From positions 248,001-312,000 of the forward strand of contig NZ_JAARLZ010000002.1 in assembly GCF_011759365.1 (NCBI RefSeq): 64,000 bases of DNA. Reading direction: 5' to 3'. The number at the start of each line of letters is the position of its first letter. Position 1 is the first letter of the stretch. The translations under genes and the position numbers were made by a program. The notes under the pieces were generated by a model. It had not been told where the DNA came from and did no database searches. It worked only from the letters and a program-made list of their open reading frames with translations. The DNA comes from Luteibacter anthropi (lineage in GTDB: Bacteria > Pseudomonadota > Gammaproteobacteria > Xanthomonadales > Rhodanobacteraceae). Shown piece after piece: positions 34,007 through 43,108 of the stretch.

Positions 34007-35337
34007 CAGGGGGTTCCGGCAAGAAGATGAATTTCAGGCATGCCCGTACCAAGCAGTGTGTCCATGGCCGCGCGCTGCTCACGCATCACGATCTGCAACC
34101 GGATCAACGTGACCTGGCGCGACAGCCTGGCAACGGCAATATCGGTGTAGGTCGCCTGATCGACATCGCCCCTGTGCAAAGCGCTGGAAGCCGTTGCCAG
34201 TGAATCCGTGTCGCCGGCTGCGACCTGATCCAGGCGCATCCATTGCGCACGGCTTCGCTGACAGGCAGCGAGCAAGGCGCGCGCCTCGTCGGTCGCATCT
34301 GCGATGCGGTAGCCATATTCATCGTGCAGTCGCTGGCGCGTGGCGGCTTCGGCATCCACCCGGGCCCTGCCTCGGTCGAATACCGGCAGGTCGAATACCA
34401 GTGCCGGCCCGCCATTGGTGACGCGGCTGTTGTCCTGGGACGCGTTGTAGCCAATGGTCAGGGGTGGAAATTGCGAAAGAATCGCTTGGCGGAAACGGGC
34501 GTCCTCGGCGTCGTAGCCCATCCTCAGGGCAACGAGATCCGGTCGATGCGCGGCCATGCTGTCGATGGCGGCGTCAACCGCGCCCGGGTCCGGCGCCTGG
34601 AGCGGAAGCAAGGGCGCGAAGGTCACATCTGCATCGAACGCCAGCCCCATGAGGCTGGCGAGTTCTCTTCGCTTATCGGCCAGGGCACGCTCCGTGTCCG
34701 CAACGTTCGCGCGTGCCTCGGCCGCCGCCAGGGCCACGGGTCCACTTACGGTCGCATCGATGTCCCCACGCGCTTTTGCCCTGGCCAATGCTTCCGACTG
34801 CCGCCCCAGTGCATCGGCCAGATCGACCTGCACCCTGAGAAGCTCTTTTTCGAGCACGACGTCGGCGACCAGCACCCGGGCCTTGCCCACGTCCTGCCAC
34901 GCCTGCCAGGCCAGGGAGGCATCGACTTCCCGGAGAGATGCTTTCGCCTCGTCCCGGCGGGCTTTCAGGGTGATCCATCCATTGACGCCCTGGGCCAGCC
35001 CTGCCGTCCATGCCGTGGCATTGCCCGCGCCCGAGAGCAGGTAACCCAGGCTGCCCGAGAATGAGGGATTCGGTAGCAACGCACCGCCACGTCCCTGCGC
35101 TTCCGTCTCACGATGCTGGATGGCGGCCAGATGGAGCGACGGATTGTTCTGCAAGACGAGCTGCACGACCTCGGCCTCTGTGAGCGGCGTTGAAGCGCTG
35201 GCATCTCCATGGAGTCCGTTGACCGAGGACGCGAAGCGCGCGGATGGATTCAAGGGCAGTGGTGCGTAGTGCGCACACCCCGCCAGTCCCATGGCAGCAA
35301 GGCTGGCGATAAGAGACAGGGCTTTGGTGGAAGGCAT
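34006..35337 (-). CDS. TolC-family outer-membrane efflux lipoprotein
   Basis: A 443-residue protein. The ATG at 35337 starts a lipoprotein signal (MPSTKALSLIASLAAMGLAGC, lipobox LAGC); the GTG 33 bases upstream would disrupt it. Repeated long amphipathic helices (e.g. ALAAAEARANVADTERALAD) form the channel tunnel, as in OprM/TolC. EAEVVQLVLQNNPSLHLA is the usual N-terminal OEP repeat. It forms the exit duct of the efflux system encoded by the next two genes. About 35 residues shorter than typical OprM proteins. Confidence 0.88.
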   Translation of the reverse strand: MPSTKALSLIASLAAMGLAGCAHYAPLPLNPSARFASSVNGLHGDASASTPLTEAEVVQLVLQNNPSLHLAAIQHRETEAQGRGGALLPNPSFSGSLGYLLSGAGNATAWTAGLAQGVNGWITLKARRDEAKASLREVDASLAWQAWQDVGKARVLVADVVLEKELLRVQVDLADALGRQSEALARAKARGDIDATVSGPVALAAAEARANVADTERALADKRRELASLMGLAFDADVTFAPLLPLQAPDPGAVDAAIDSMAAHRPDLVALRMGYDAEDARFRQAILSQFPPLTIGYNASQDNSRVTNGGPALVFDLPVFDRGRARVDAEAATRQRLHDEYGYRIADATDEARALLAACQRSRAQWMRLDQVAAGDTDSLATASSALHRGDVDQATYTDIAVARLSRQVTLIRLQIVMREQRAAMDTLLGTGMPEIHLLAGTP

Positions 35338-35469
35338 GCAGAGCCGTGGCTGGAAACGATGGATACCCACGTTAACGAGGCTCGCTTAGTGGAATCTGTG
35401 GCGTGAGTGCCCGCGCTTTCGCTAAGCAATTTGTAAGGTGGCCTTTCACCCGCTTGCGACTCGCAAATA

Positions 35470-35488
35470 TTTATTGCGAATCATTATC
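35470..35488 (+). promoter_or_regulatory. Fur box upstream of the siderophore receptor
   Basis: The 19 bases at 35470-35488 match the classical Fur consensus at 14 of 19 positions, including the unbroken right half AATCATTATC. The site lies about 125 bases before the receptor start, inside an AT-rich patch that fits a promoter. It predicts iron-repressed expression of the receptor, hydroxylase and Sel1 genes. It also argues against any receptor start upstream of about 35490. Confidence 0.8.
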
Positions 35489-35611
35489 AAATGCGATAAC
35501 GTTTCGACCCGCAATTATTTGCGCCCCAAGCAAGCCCCGCCTGGCTCCTTCCTCGCGAATGAGCCATGGGCTTCGTTTTGCCCGGCTCCCGCAGGAGCCG
35601 CATACACCGGA

Positions 35612-37894
35612 ATGCTCATGCCTTCGTACATCGCCTCGAAATCCCTTCCGCCCCGCCGCCTCGTCACCAGCGCCCTTGGCCTCGTGATCGCCAGCTCCGC
35701 TGCCCATGCGGGTGAAGTCGCCGATACCGACATCCAGGACAAGGGCAAGGATTCAAGGACGGAAAACCTCGAAGGCATGCGCGTCCAGTCCACCGTGGTC
35801 AACAGCACGTCGCCCAAGTTCACGGCGCCCCTGCTCGATACGCCGCGCTCGGTCACCGTGGTACCGCAGGAAATCATCCAGCAGACCAATGCCATCTCGC
35901 TGCTCGACGTGCTCCGCACCGTTCCGGGCATCACCTTCGGCGCCGGCGAAGGCGGCAACCCGAATGGCGACCGGCCCGTGATCCGCGGCTTCGATTCGGA
36001 GAGCTCGATCTTCGTCGACGGTGTGCGCAGCTCGGGTTCGCAGCAGCGCGAAATCTTCGACATCGAGCAGGTCGAGGTGACCAAGGGCCCGAGTTCGGCC
36101 TACACCGGCCGCGGTTCGGTGGGTGGCAGCATCAACCTCGTCACCAAGGCCCCGACCGCGCGCGATTTCATCGCGGGAAGCGTCGGCATCGGTACGGACA
36201 ACTATCGCCGCGGCACCGTCGACTGGAACAAGACCTTTGGCAACGATGCGGCATTCCGCCTCAATGTCATGGGCCACGAAGCCGACATTCCGGGCCGCAA
36301 CGGCCCCGACCAGGGACGCTGGGGCGTGGCACCCTCGGTCACCTTCGGCCTGCACGCCGATACCAGCGTCACGCTCAGCTACTACCACCTGCAGACCGAC
36401 GATACGCCGGACAGCGGTATTCCGTACAACAACCCGAACAATGCCCCCACCCGCAGCGGCGGTCCGATCCACGTGCCGCGCGATACCTATTACGGCCTGC
36501 TGGATCGCGACTTCCAGAAGCAGAAGAACGATATCGGCCAGATCGTCGTCCGTCACAACTTCGGTGACGGCTGGCAGCTGCGCAATACGTCCGTGTATGC
36601 GCGCTCGACCAATGATTACGTGTGGACCCAGCCCGACGACAGCCAGGGCAATTTCCTGGTCAATGGTGGTGTCTGGCGCCGCAACAACAATCGCGACAGC
36701 TCCACCCAGTCGCTCACCAACCAGACGGACCTGACCGGCAGCTTCACCACCGGCTCGATCAAGCACACCGTTGCCACGGGCATCGAAATCTCCAACGAAA
36801 AGACCAATCGCACCTCCTATCTGGTCGATCCGGCGACGGGGCCTTCCGATACCCATAACAGCGGTTCCATTGCCAATGGCGCCTGTTCCGCAAGGTACGG
36901 TATCGGTGCGCGCTCGGGATACTGGTGCGCTCCGGTCATCGGCGCCAACCCGCATGATCCCTGGACCGGCGCACTCATCGGCGGTCAGAACCCGAACCGC
37001 ATCCGCACCAACACCCGCTCGGCCTGGGCGTTCGACACGATGGACTTCAACGAGATGTGGTCGTTGAACCTCGGTGCCCGCTACGACCATTTCGAAACGA
37101 AGTCGACGGCCGTCACCACCACCACCCAGGCCGTGACGAACGTCAGGAACAACTCGTCGTTCTGGAACTGGCAGGCGGGCCTGGTCTTCAAGCCGGCGCC
37201 CAATGGCAGCATCTATGCATCCTGGGGCACCTCGTCCAACCCGCCGGGCGTGGATGCGGGTGACGGCGCCGATGGCGTCGCCGCGACCAATGCATCGCTC
37301 AAGCCCGAAAGCAGCCGTAATCTTGAACTGGGCACCAAGTGGGACCTGCTCGAACAGCGTATTTCGCTGACCGGCGCCGTGTTCCGCAGCGAGAAGAGCA
37401 ATGCCCGTGTCGCCACCGGCGGCCGTGGCAGCGTGATGGTCAACGCTGGCAAGCAGCGCGTGGACGGCGTGGAAATCGGTATCAATGGCCGCGTCACCGA
37501 AGCGTGGAACGTGTTTGCCGGCTACACGTGGCTCGATAGCGACCTGGTGAAGCCTGCGCCGGCCGATGCCGCCAGCAAGGGCAACCAGTTCCCGAACACG
37601 CCCAGGAACAGCTTCACGCTGTGGACCACCTATGCGGTCACCCCTCGCCTGACGGTCGGTGGCGGCGCCTTCTCCATGGATCGCGTCTACGGCAATACGG
37701 CGAACACCAAGTGGGTGCCCGGCTATACGCGCTACGACTTCATGGCGTCCTACGTGCTGAACCCGAACGTGACCCTGCAGCTCAACGTGCAGAACCTCAC
37801 GAACAAGTACTACTTCGACAAGGCATACGCCGCTCACTACGCGAATGTTGCGCCGGGCCGCGTGGGCATTCTCAGCGCCAACTTCCGTTTCTGA
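35612..37894 (+). CDS. TonB-dependent siderophore receptor, Fiu/PiuA-like
   Basis: About 760 residues; the ATG at 35612 (or 35618) puts a signal peptide (SALGLVIASSAAHA) at the N-terminus, and a longer frame back to 35438 runs through the Fur box. The plug has TPRSVTVVPQEIIQQTNA, VIRGFDSESSIFVDGVRSSG and VEVTKGPSSAYTGRGSVGG; the barrel ends AAHYANVAPGRVGILSANFRF-like with a terminal Phe. The match is to catecholate (mono- or di-catechol) receptors of the Fiu/PiuA type, which also admit siderophore-antibiotic conjugates. The PiuC-like hydroxylase follows 43 bases later, as in Fiu/YbiX and PiuA/PiuC loci. Confidence 0.9.
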   Translation: MLMPSYIASKSLPPRRLVTSALGLVIASSAAHAGEVADTDIQDKGKDSRTENLEGMRVQSTVVNSTSPKFTAPLLDTPRSVTVVPQEIIQQTNAISLLDVLRTVPGITFGAGEGGNPNGDRPVIRGFDSESSIFVDGVRSSGSQQREIFDIEQVEVTKGPSSAYTGRGSVGGSINLVTKAPTARDFIAGSVGIGTDNYRRGTVDWNKTFGNDAAFRLNVMGHEADIPGRNGPDQGRWGVAPSVTFGLHADTSVTLSYYHLQTDDTPDSGIPYNNPNNAPTRSGGPIHVPRDTYYGLLDRDFQKQKNDIGQIVVRHNFGDGWQLRNTSVYARSTNDYVWTQPDDSQGNFLVNGGVWRRNNNRDSSTQSLTNQTDLTGSFTTGSIKHTVATGIEISNEKTNRTSYLVDPATGPSDTHNSGSIANGACSARYGIGARSGYWCAPVIGANPHDPWTGALIGGQNPNRIRTNTRSAWAFDTMDFNEMWSLNLGARYDHFETKSTAVTTTTQAVTNVRNNSSFWNWQAGLVFKPAPNGSIYASWGTSSNPPGVDAGDGADGVAATNASLKPESSRNLELGTKWDLLEQRISLTGAVFRSEKSNARVATGGRGSVMVNAGKQRVDGVEIGINGRVTEAWNVFAGYTWLDSDLVKPAPADAASKGNQFPNTPRNSFTLWTTYAVTPRLTVGGGAFSMDRVYGNTANTKWVPGYTRYDFMASYVLNPNVTLQLNVQNLTNKYYFDKAYAAHYANVAPGRVGILSANFRF

Positions 37895-37937
37895 CCCCGA
37901 GGGCCGGGCCGCTCATGGCGGCCCGGCATCCAAGACG

Positions 37938-38624
37938 ATGCTGCTGCATATTCCCGACCTGCTTTCCCCCACCGACCTGTCCGCACTTCGCGAACGGCTT
38001 GCCGCCGCGCGATGGGAAGACGGCCGCAGCACGGCGGGCTACCGCTCGGCAGCGGCAAAGCACAACGAGCAGGTAGCCGAAGATGACCCCGTGGCACGCA
38101 CCCTGGGCGATATCCTGACCGAGCGCCTGCTCGCGCATCCCACGTTTTTTTCCGCAGCGATTCCCCTGCGGATCTATCCCCCCCTGTTCAATCGCTATCA
38201 GGGTGGACAGGCATTCGGCATGCATGTGGACAATGCGGTCCGCTACGACCGGCGCACATCCCCTCCCGTCGCAGTGCGCACCGATATCTCCGCCACGCTG
38301 TTCCTCAGTGAGCCCGGGGAGTACGACGGTGGCGAGCTGGTCGTCGAAGACACCTACGGCACCCACGATATCAAGCTGCCGGCCGGCCATCTGGCGCTCT
38401 ATCCGGCCAACAGCCTGCACCGGGTAAACCCGGTCACCCGTGGCGTGCGCATGGCTTCGTTCTTCTGGGTGCAGAGCATGGTGGCGGATACGACGCGGCG
38501 GCGGCTTCTGTTCGACATGGACCTGTCCATCCAGGAGCTCACGGCCAGCGGCGCGGATTCCGGTGCGTTGCTCCGGCTCACGGGCATTTATCACAACCTG
38601 CTTCGCGAATGGTCGCAGACGTGA
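37938..38624 (+). CDS. piuC: PKHD-type Fe(II)/2-oxoglutarate hydroxylase, PiuC/YbiX-like
   Basis: A 228-residue cytosolic dioxygenase. The iron-binding H-x-D is in GMHVDNAVR, the distal histidine in YPANSLHRVNPVTRG, and the 2-oxoglutarate-binding arginine in GVRMASFFW. SATLFLSEPGEYDGGELVVE is typical of the family. The ATG at 37938 starts directly at MLLHIPDLLS; an upstream frame overlaps the receptor. Its partner receptor and Fur box imply a role in iron acquisition, perhaps modification of the siderophore; the true substrate is not established for the family. Confidence 0.93.
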   Translation: MLLHIPDLLSPTDLSALRERLAAARWEDGRSTAGYRSAAAKHNEQVAEDDPVARTLGDILTERLLAHPTFFSAAIPLRIYPPLFNRYQGGQAFGMHVDNAVRYDRRTSPPVAVRTDISATLFLSEPGEYDGGELVVEDTYGTHDIKLPAGHLALYPANSLHRVNPVTRGVRMASFFWVQSMVADTTRRRLLFDMDLSIQELTASGADSGALLRLTGIYHNLLREWSQT

Positions 38625-39343
38625 GTGGCTTCGACGCTTCGGTATTTGCACAACGCCTGGCTGATGGCGATATAGGTGCATTCGACTATGTCATGTCCCT
38701 GGCCCATGCAGGGGATGCAGCAGCCCAGACCATCGGTGGCCAGATGCTGCTGGATGGCCAGGGCTGTGTCGCGCAGCCTGCCGAAGGGGTGTACTGGTTC
38801 ATGCAGGCGGCCCACCAGCACTCGCCCATGGCGATGAACATGCTCGGTCGCTGCCATGAGAATGGCTGGGGTACCGTGGTCGATTACCCGCTGGCCGCCG
38901 TCTGGTTTCGCCGGGCGGCCGAGCATGGCCTCGACTGGGGCATGTACAACTACGCACACATGCTTGAGCGAGGGCGTGGTATCGGCAGCGATCGAGGCGC
39001 GGCGTTCCTCTGGTTCGGCCGGGCAGCGGCCCTGGGACATGCCCGCGCCATGAACTTCCTGGCGCGTTACTACGAGCACGGCTGGGAGACGGATCAGGAC
39101 ACGATCATGGCCCGCTCCCTCTATGAACGCTCGGCACTGGCCGGTGACTACCGCGGCGAATGCAGCTGGGCATCCGTACTCGTTGCCGAAGAACGGTTCG
39201 ACGATGCAGCGATCTATCTGGAGCGAGGGCTGTCGAAGGCGCCTGCCGCCTTCATCGAAGCCATGCGCGAAACGCTGGGCTCCAGCGGGAATCCCCGCGT
39301 GCGGGAGCTGTTGAGCACCTGTCTGCCCGCCTCCGGCACCTGA
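38609..39343 (+). CDS. Sel1/TPR-repeat protein linked to iron uptake
   Basis: A 244-residue protein. At least four Sel1-type repeats of about 36 residues are visible (e.g. AMNMLGRCHENGWGTVVDYP; GMYNYAHMLERGRGIGSDRG; AMNFLARYYEHGWETDQD). There is no signal peptide. It overlaps the hydroxylase gene by 16 bases, so translation is coupled. A TPR/Sel1 gene at this position is also known next to piuC in Pseudomonas, which supports a shared but undefined function. Confidence 0.85.
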   Translation: MVADVSGFDASVFAQRLADGDIGAFDYVMSLAHAGDAAAQTIGGQMLLDGQGCVAQPAEGVYWFMQAAHQHSPMAMNMLGRCHENGWGTVVDYPLAAVWFRRAAEHGLDWGMYNYAHMLERGRGIGSDRGAAFLWFGRAAALGHARAMNFLARYYEHGWETDQDTIMARSLYERSALAGDYRGECSWASVLVAEERFDDAAIYLERGLSKAPAAFIEAMRETLGSSGNPRVRELLSTCLPASGT

Positions 39344-39361
39344 GCGGGCAACTCAGAGCCT

Positions 39362-39619
39362 TCAGCCGCCCAGGGGCAACTGGGTAGAGGACACCGGAAT
39401 GGGAAGCTGAACCCAGTGGCCGGCCAGGCTCTCCTTGAATACCTTGACCGCCCGCCCCCGCCTTTTCAGCGTTTCAGCGGACGACATGGCAAAGGCCACC
39501 GCTTGCCCTTCCTTGGCGAATTCGGTTTTCTTGCCGCCGGATACCAGCACCCGCCAGCTTCGTCCGTTGATTTCCGGATAGAAAATGAAGATCGGTGACA
39601 CGCCAAGTTGAATGTTCAC
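39362..39619 (-). CDS. hypothetical small protein
   Basis: An 85-residue protein starting with GTG, whose start overlaps the stop of the DUF3606 gene (GTGA). The core (PEINGRSWRVLVSGGKKTEF; KEGQAVAFAMSSAETLKRRG) suggests a small alpha/beta fold of the type found in DUF2188-like proteins, but I am not certain. Coupled to DUF3606, so both are probably made together, possibly under stress. Confidence 0.5.
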   Translation of the reverse strand: MNIQLGVSPIFIFYPEINGRSWRVLVSGGKKTEFAKEGQAVAFAMSSAETLKRRGRAVKVFKESLAGHWVQLPIPVSSTQLPLGG

Positions 39620-39804
39620 TGCGTGCGACGACGCCGGACTTCAACGCGGACGTTCCATGAGCTGTCGCCGACAGCCTCAACCGCGCTGAGCAATTCAAGC
39701 TCGGACACGCCGAGAACGCGAGTCCAGTAGTTGAGATCCGCGGGAAGGGAAATATCCACCCTGGCAAGGTCAGCCGGTCTCAATGTCACCAATTTAACCG
39801 TCAT
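39616..39804 (-). CDS. DUF3606-like small protein
   Basis: A 62-residue protein starting at the ATG at 39804 (MTVKLVTLRPADLARVDISL). LNYWTRVLGVSELELLSAVE is the recognisable DUF3606 core, a roughly 60-residue family common in Proteobacteria with no known function. A longer upstream frame to 39963 would overlap the divergent gene at 39956 and adds unconserved residues, so I reject it. The C-terminus is Arg-rich (VRVEVRRRRTQ). Confidence 0.65.
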   Translation of the reverse strand: MTVKLVTLRPADLARVDISLPADLNYWTRVLGVSELELLSAVEAVGDSSWNVRVEVRRRRTQ

Positions 39805-39955
39805 GCGCGTGGCCGTGGGTGCAAAGAACTCTTGTCTCACCACCGGGGTTACGCGGATGTTACGCAAAAACGAACGCGGCCCGTTCCACGGGATGGCACA
39901 TTGTCTGCTTCTCTCATAAGGCGTATACCTGAGACCCGATCTTCCGGCTATTACC

Positions 39956-40291
39956 ATGTTCACGCAGAAGGCCGATCCTCAGCATCCGGCCGTCGTAGGG
40001 TTTGAAATTCCGCAACTGGAAGCAAAGGTCAGCCATGTGACCGACCTGCCCGTCATCGCCCTGCTCAATTGCGAGCCAAGCACAAAGTGGGTGCAACTGT
40101 TTCGCCGGGAAGTAGACGACATACGAGGCAAGCTCGGGCTTGCCGACGTGAAGGTGCGGGGCAATCAAGTGGAATTCTTCGGGTCCATCTCAGACACCCG
40201 GGCGCTGACCGAACAGCTCAAGTCGCTGATCGACGACGTTGGCCACAAGCTTCGCCAGAGCGGCAAGGAGCATCCCTGGCGCTCTGCCTAG
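39956..40291 (+). CDS. hypothetical small protein
   Basis: A 111-residue soluble protein of mixed alpha/beta character (FEIPQLEAKVSHVTDLPVIA; LADVKVRGNQVEFFGSISD; LTEQLKSLIDDVGHKL). No signal peptide, membrane helix or known domain. It is divergent from the DUF3606 pair, 151 bases away, and converges on a histidine kinase 10 bases further. Codon use matches its neighbours, so I regard it as a real gene of unknown role. Confidence 0.6.
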   Translation: MFTQKADPQHPAVVGFEIPQLEAKVSHVTDLPVIALLNCEPSTKWVQLFRREVDDIRGKLGLADVKVRGNQVEFFGSISDTRALTEQLKSLIDDVGHKLRQSGKEHPWRSA

Positions 40292-40301
40292 GGGCCCATG
40301 C

Positions 40302-41867
40302 TTAACGTCGTGCCGGAAACTCCAGATGGAACGTGGCGCCGTGCACCGGGTTGTTCGACACACCGATGCTGCCGCCGTGGTGATCCATGATGGTGCGGCA
40401 TATCGCCAGCCCCATACCCATGCCATCGGCCTTCGTGGTGAAAAAGGGCGTGAACAGGTGGCTGGCGTCCGTGTCACCGATGCCTGGCCCGGTATCGGCG
40501 ATGTCGAGGATGACCGAGGCTGCGCCATCGACCCTCGTACCGATGCTTATCTGGCGAAGCGCCGACTTCCCGCCGTTCATCGCCTGGATCGCGTTGTTGA
40601 CGATATTGATCAACAACTGCTGGATCTGGATGCGGTCGCCCATCACCTCGGGCAGGTCGGGAGCCAGATCAAGGCGAAGCGCTACTTCCGACCGTTGAAG
40701 CTCCGCGTGCACGAAGCGAACGGCCTCGTCGATCACCTCATTGAGATCCAGGGCAACCCGCGCCGGTGGTTCGCGGCGGGCAAAGGTGTGCAGGTTGTTG
40801 ACGACGGAGGTCGCCCACTCCGTGCACGCAATGATGCGTTCGATGGCCGCCTGGGCCTTCTCCACGTCGATCGGCTCGCTCTTGAGCCATTGCATGGTGC
40901 TGCTGCAGTTGATGAGGATGCCAGCCAGGGGCTGGGTCACTTCGTGGGCGATGGATGCCGCCAGTTGTCCCATCGTCGCAATCCGGGACACATGGGCCAG
41001 ATGTGACCGGGCTTCGTCCAGATCGGACGAGGCTTTTCTGCTTTCGGTTTCATCGATGATCGCCCCGACATATTCCGTACCGTCAGGAGTGGCAATGACC
41101 TGAGCGACCAGACGTACGTGACGAATCGATCCGTCGGGGCGCACCAGCCGGTATTCGAGCGCGACGCCATCCGATGGCTTGGACATGGACAGGGCATCGC
41201 GAAGTCGCTGCCTGTCATCGGGATGGGCGGCATCAAGAAACGATGCCAGGCTCGGCTCAACCGCCCGCTCATAGCCGCAGATCCGATAGGTTTCGTCAGA
41301 CCAGTACGCCCTGCCGCTCGGCAGGTGGATACCAAAACTACCCGTCTGGCTGAGCCGCTGCGCCTGGCTGAGATAGGCTTCGCTCGTGCGCAGCGCATCC
41401 TCCGCCCGGTGCCGGTCTTCGATATCGAAGCGCACGCCGTACCAGCGGAGCACCTTGCCTTCGGCGTCACGATGGGCCGTAGCGCGGGATACGACCCAGC
41501 GATACCCCTTCTCGGGATGGCTCAACCGGTACTCGTACTGGCCATCCTGTTCGTTGTCGATCAAGCCGCTCCAGTAAGCGACCAGTCCGTCGATATCATC
41601 CGGATGCACCGCTGCCCGCCAGTTCCAGCCGGAGGCTTCTTCGAAACTGAGGCCGGTATGTTCGAGCCAGCGGTTATTCGCATAGTCCAGATGACCGTCC
41701 GCTCGCGTGCTCCAGATCATGGCCGGCAGGCGATCGAGCAGTTCGGCACTGACGCCCCTGGGTTCGGGAGCGGGATCGGCCTCGGGCACCGGAACGTCCG
41801 GCGTGGCAATACCTTGCGAGGACGGCGGGCGATCGCCATCCATGCGAGACGAGGGATGTTTCCGCAT
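40302..41867 (-). CDS. orphan PAS-domain sensor histidine kinase
   Basis: A 521-residue cytosolic kinase without membrane helices. Two PAS/PAC modules are at residues about 40-160 (LDRLPAMIWSTRADGHLDYA; WVVSRATAHRDAEGKVLRWY) and 165-285 (AQRLSQTGSFGIHLPSGR). The phospho-acceptor region is MGQLAASIAHEVTQPLAGIL with the His, and the ATPase domain holds LLINIVNNAIQAM (N box), DTGPGIG and GMGMGLAICRTIM (G boxes). No response regulator is adjacent, so the partner is encoded elsewhere. The ligand sensed by the PAS domains is unknown. Confidence 0.9.
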   Translation of the reverse strand: MRKHPSSRMDGDRPPSSQGIATPDVPVPEADPAPEPRGVSAELLDRLPAMIWSTRADGHLDYANNRWLEHTGLSFEEASGWNWRAAVHPDDIDGLVAYWSGLIDNEQDGQYEYRLSHPEKGYRWVVSRATAHRDAEGKVLRWYGVRFDIEDRHRAEDALRTSEAYLSQAQRLSQTGSFGIHLPSGRAYWSDETYRICGYERAVEPSLASFLDAAHPDDRQRLRDALSMSKPSDGVALEYRLVRPDGSIRHVRLVAQVIATPDGTEYVGAIIDETESRKASSDLDEARSHLAHVSRIATMGQLAASIAHEVTQPLAGILINCSSTMQWLKSEPIDVEKAQAAIERIIACTEWATSVVNNLHTFARREPPARVALDLNEVIDEAVRFVHAELQRSEVALRLDLAPDLPEVMGDRIQIQQLLINIVNNAIQAMNGGKSALRQISIGTRVDGAASVILDIADTGPGIGDTDASHLFTPFFTTKADGMGMGLAICRTIMDHHGGSIGVSNNPVHGATFHLEFPARR

Positions 41868-42026
41868 GCGGCTTTCCTGGGGCGAACTGATCGGTGATTA
41901 ACGCTTGGGGCTATCCTGGTGCTTCACCGCCCCACCCGGTTCCAATCCGATCTAGCGTGCCAGGTTACCTGCGTCAATGGTCGCCATTTGGGTGGCCTGG
42001 CATCTTGCTCAAAACAGGCTCGCTTG

Positions 42027-42060
42027 ATCATCAGCTTAACTTGTAAGTTAAACTGATGAT
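42027..42060. promoter_or_regulatory. 34-bp near-perfect palindrome, MarR operator candidate
   Basis: Two 16-base arms (42027-42042 and 42045-42060) match at 15 of 16 positions around a GT spacer; the inner core is TTAACTTGTAAGTTAA-like. It ends 16 bases before the MarR start codon, where a bound dimer would cover the promoter or start site. The size and symmetry fit MarR autoregulation. Confidence 0.75.
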
Positions 42061-42076
42061 ATGGCATGCTCGCGCC

Positions 42077-42535
42077 ATGAACAGGCCCAAAGATCCCCCG
42101 GTTACCCCTGAAGCCGTGGTTCCTGCGCTGACCCAGGCCATGGGACGCATCCTTCGCCGCCTCCGTGTGGAGGCCAATCCGGGCGGATTGAGCATTTCAC
42201 AATCTGCCGTTCTCGCTTCCCTGGCGGAAACCGACGGGCTCAGCAATGCGGAACTGGCCCGCTTACAAGCGATGAAGCCGCAATCGATGAGTACGCTGCT
42301 TTCCGGTCTCGAGGGCGAAGGACTGGTGAAACGGCACTCCCACCCCAGCGACGGTCGCCAGTTCATCTTCACCCTGACCCCGCTGGGCTTGCGCACCAGG
42401 CACATGGCAACCGAAGCAAAACATGCATGGTTACTTGCCGCCATGGGAAGACTCAGCGCCGAGCAGAGAAAAACCCTGCTCGCCGCTGCCGCGCTTATCG
42501 ATGACCTTGCTGCTGTGAAAGGAGAGCCGTCATGA
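42077..42535 (+). CDS. MarR-family transcriptional regulator
   Basis: A 152-residue winged-helix regulator: SISQSAVLASLAETDGLSNA, LARLQAMKPQSMSTLLSGLE and KRHSHPSDGRQFIFTLTPLG are diagnostic. The ATG at 42077 is preferred over 42056, which lies inside the palindrome. No clear ribosome site precedes it, so the mRNA may be leaderless or nearly so. It overlaps the next membrane-protein gene by ATGA and presumably represses both. Confidence 0.88.
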   Translation: MNRPKDPPVTPEAVVPALTQAMGRILRRLRVEANPGGLSISQSAVLASLAETDGLSNAELARLQAMKPQSMSTLLSGLEGEGLVKRHSHPSDGRQFIFTLTPLGLRTRHMATEAKHAWLLAAMGRLSAEQRKTLLAAAALIDDLAAVKGEPS

Positions 42536-42852
42536 CCTGGCTGCATGAACTTGCCTATTTTTTCGCTGGCGTGGTGCTTGCCAACGCCATCCCTCATTAC
42601 GTCAGCGGCGTCATGGGCAGGCCATTCCAGACGCCCTTTGCCACACCACCAGGGAAAGGGCTTTCCTCATCCGCGGTGAATGTGGCGTGGGGATGCTTCA
42701 ATCTTCTGGTGGCCTACCTGCTGGTATGTCGCGTCGGTGAGTTCGACGCCCGGTCATGGCCCGATATCGCAAGTCTCGGCGCCGGCCTGCTGCTCATGGG
42801 AATCTGGATGGCGCGAAATTTCGGCCAGTTCCACGGTGGAAATGAGCACTGA
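42532..42852 (+). CDS. small inner-membrane protein under MarR control
   Basis: A 106-residue protein with three hydrophobic segments (HELAYFFAGVVLANAIPHYV; VNVAWGCFNLLVAYLLV; IASLGAGLLLMGIWMA). It overlaps the marR stop by 4 bases, so the two are co-translated. I know similar uncharacterised proteins next to MarR genes but no function. It could be a small efflux helper or an energy-coupling subunit; nothing in the sequence decides. Confidence 0.7.
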   Translation: MTWLHELAYFFAGVVLANAIPHYVSGVMGRPFQTPFATPPGKGLSSSAVNVAWGCFNLLVAYLLVCRVGEFDARSWPDIASLGAGLLLMGIWMARNFGQFHGGNEH

Positions 42853-43108
42853 ACCGATCCGGTTCGCCACGCCGTTTCAGGCATGGCAATCACGATGCCC
42901 AGGGTCGTGAAGTGGTCTATGCGCGGGAGCACGCCCATACCGTGATGCCGGTCACACCGGGGCGCCGCAATAAGATACGGGTGTCACACAACCGGTAACA
43001 AAGCCGCCAAAGCTGTCATCCGTACATCGTCTTTCAGTCAAAATCCGCCGATAACGTGCCAGATGGATCGATTTAAATTTCTTAAATCCTTACTTCGGCG
43101 GTGGCTAC

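Noticed and set aside
39805-39963. Longer start of the DUF3606-like gene at 39963
   Set aside because: It would overlap the divergent gene at 39956 and add about 50 residues without family similarity.
43013-43040. Pho box in front of the PI-PLC gene
   Set aside because: Only one half-site (CTGTCAT) matches well; the 11-bp-spaced copies are poor, so I list it only as a hint and not as a feature.
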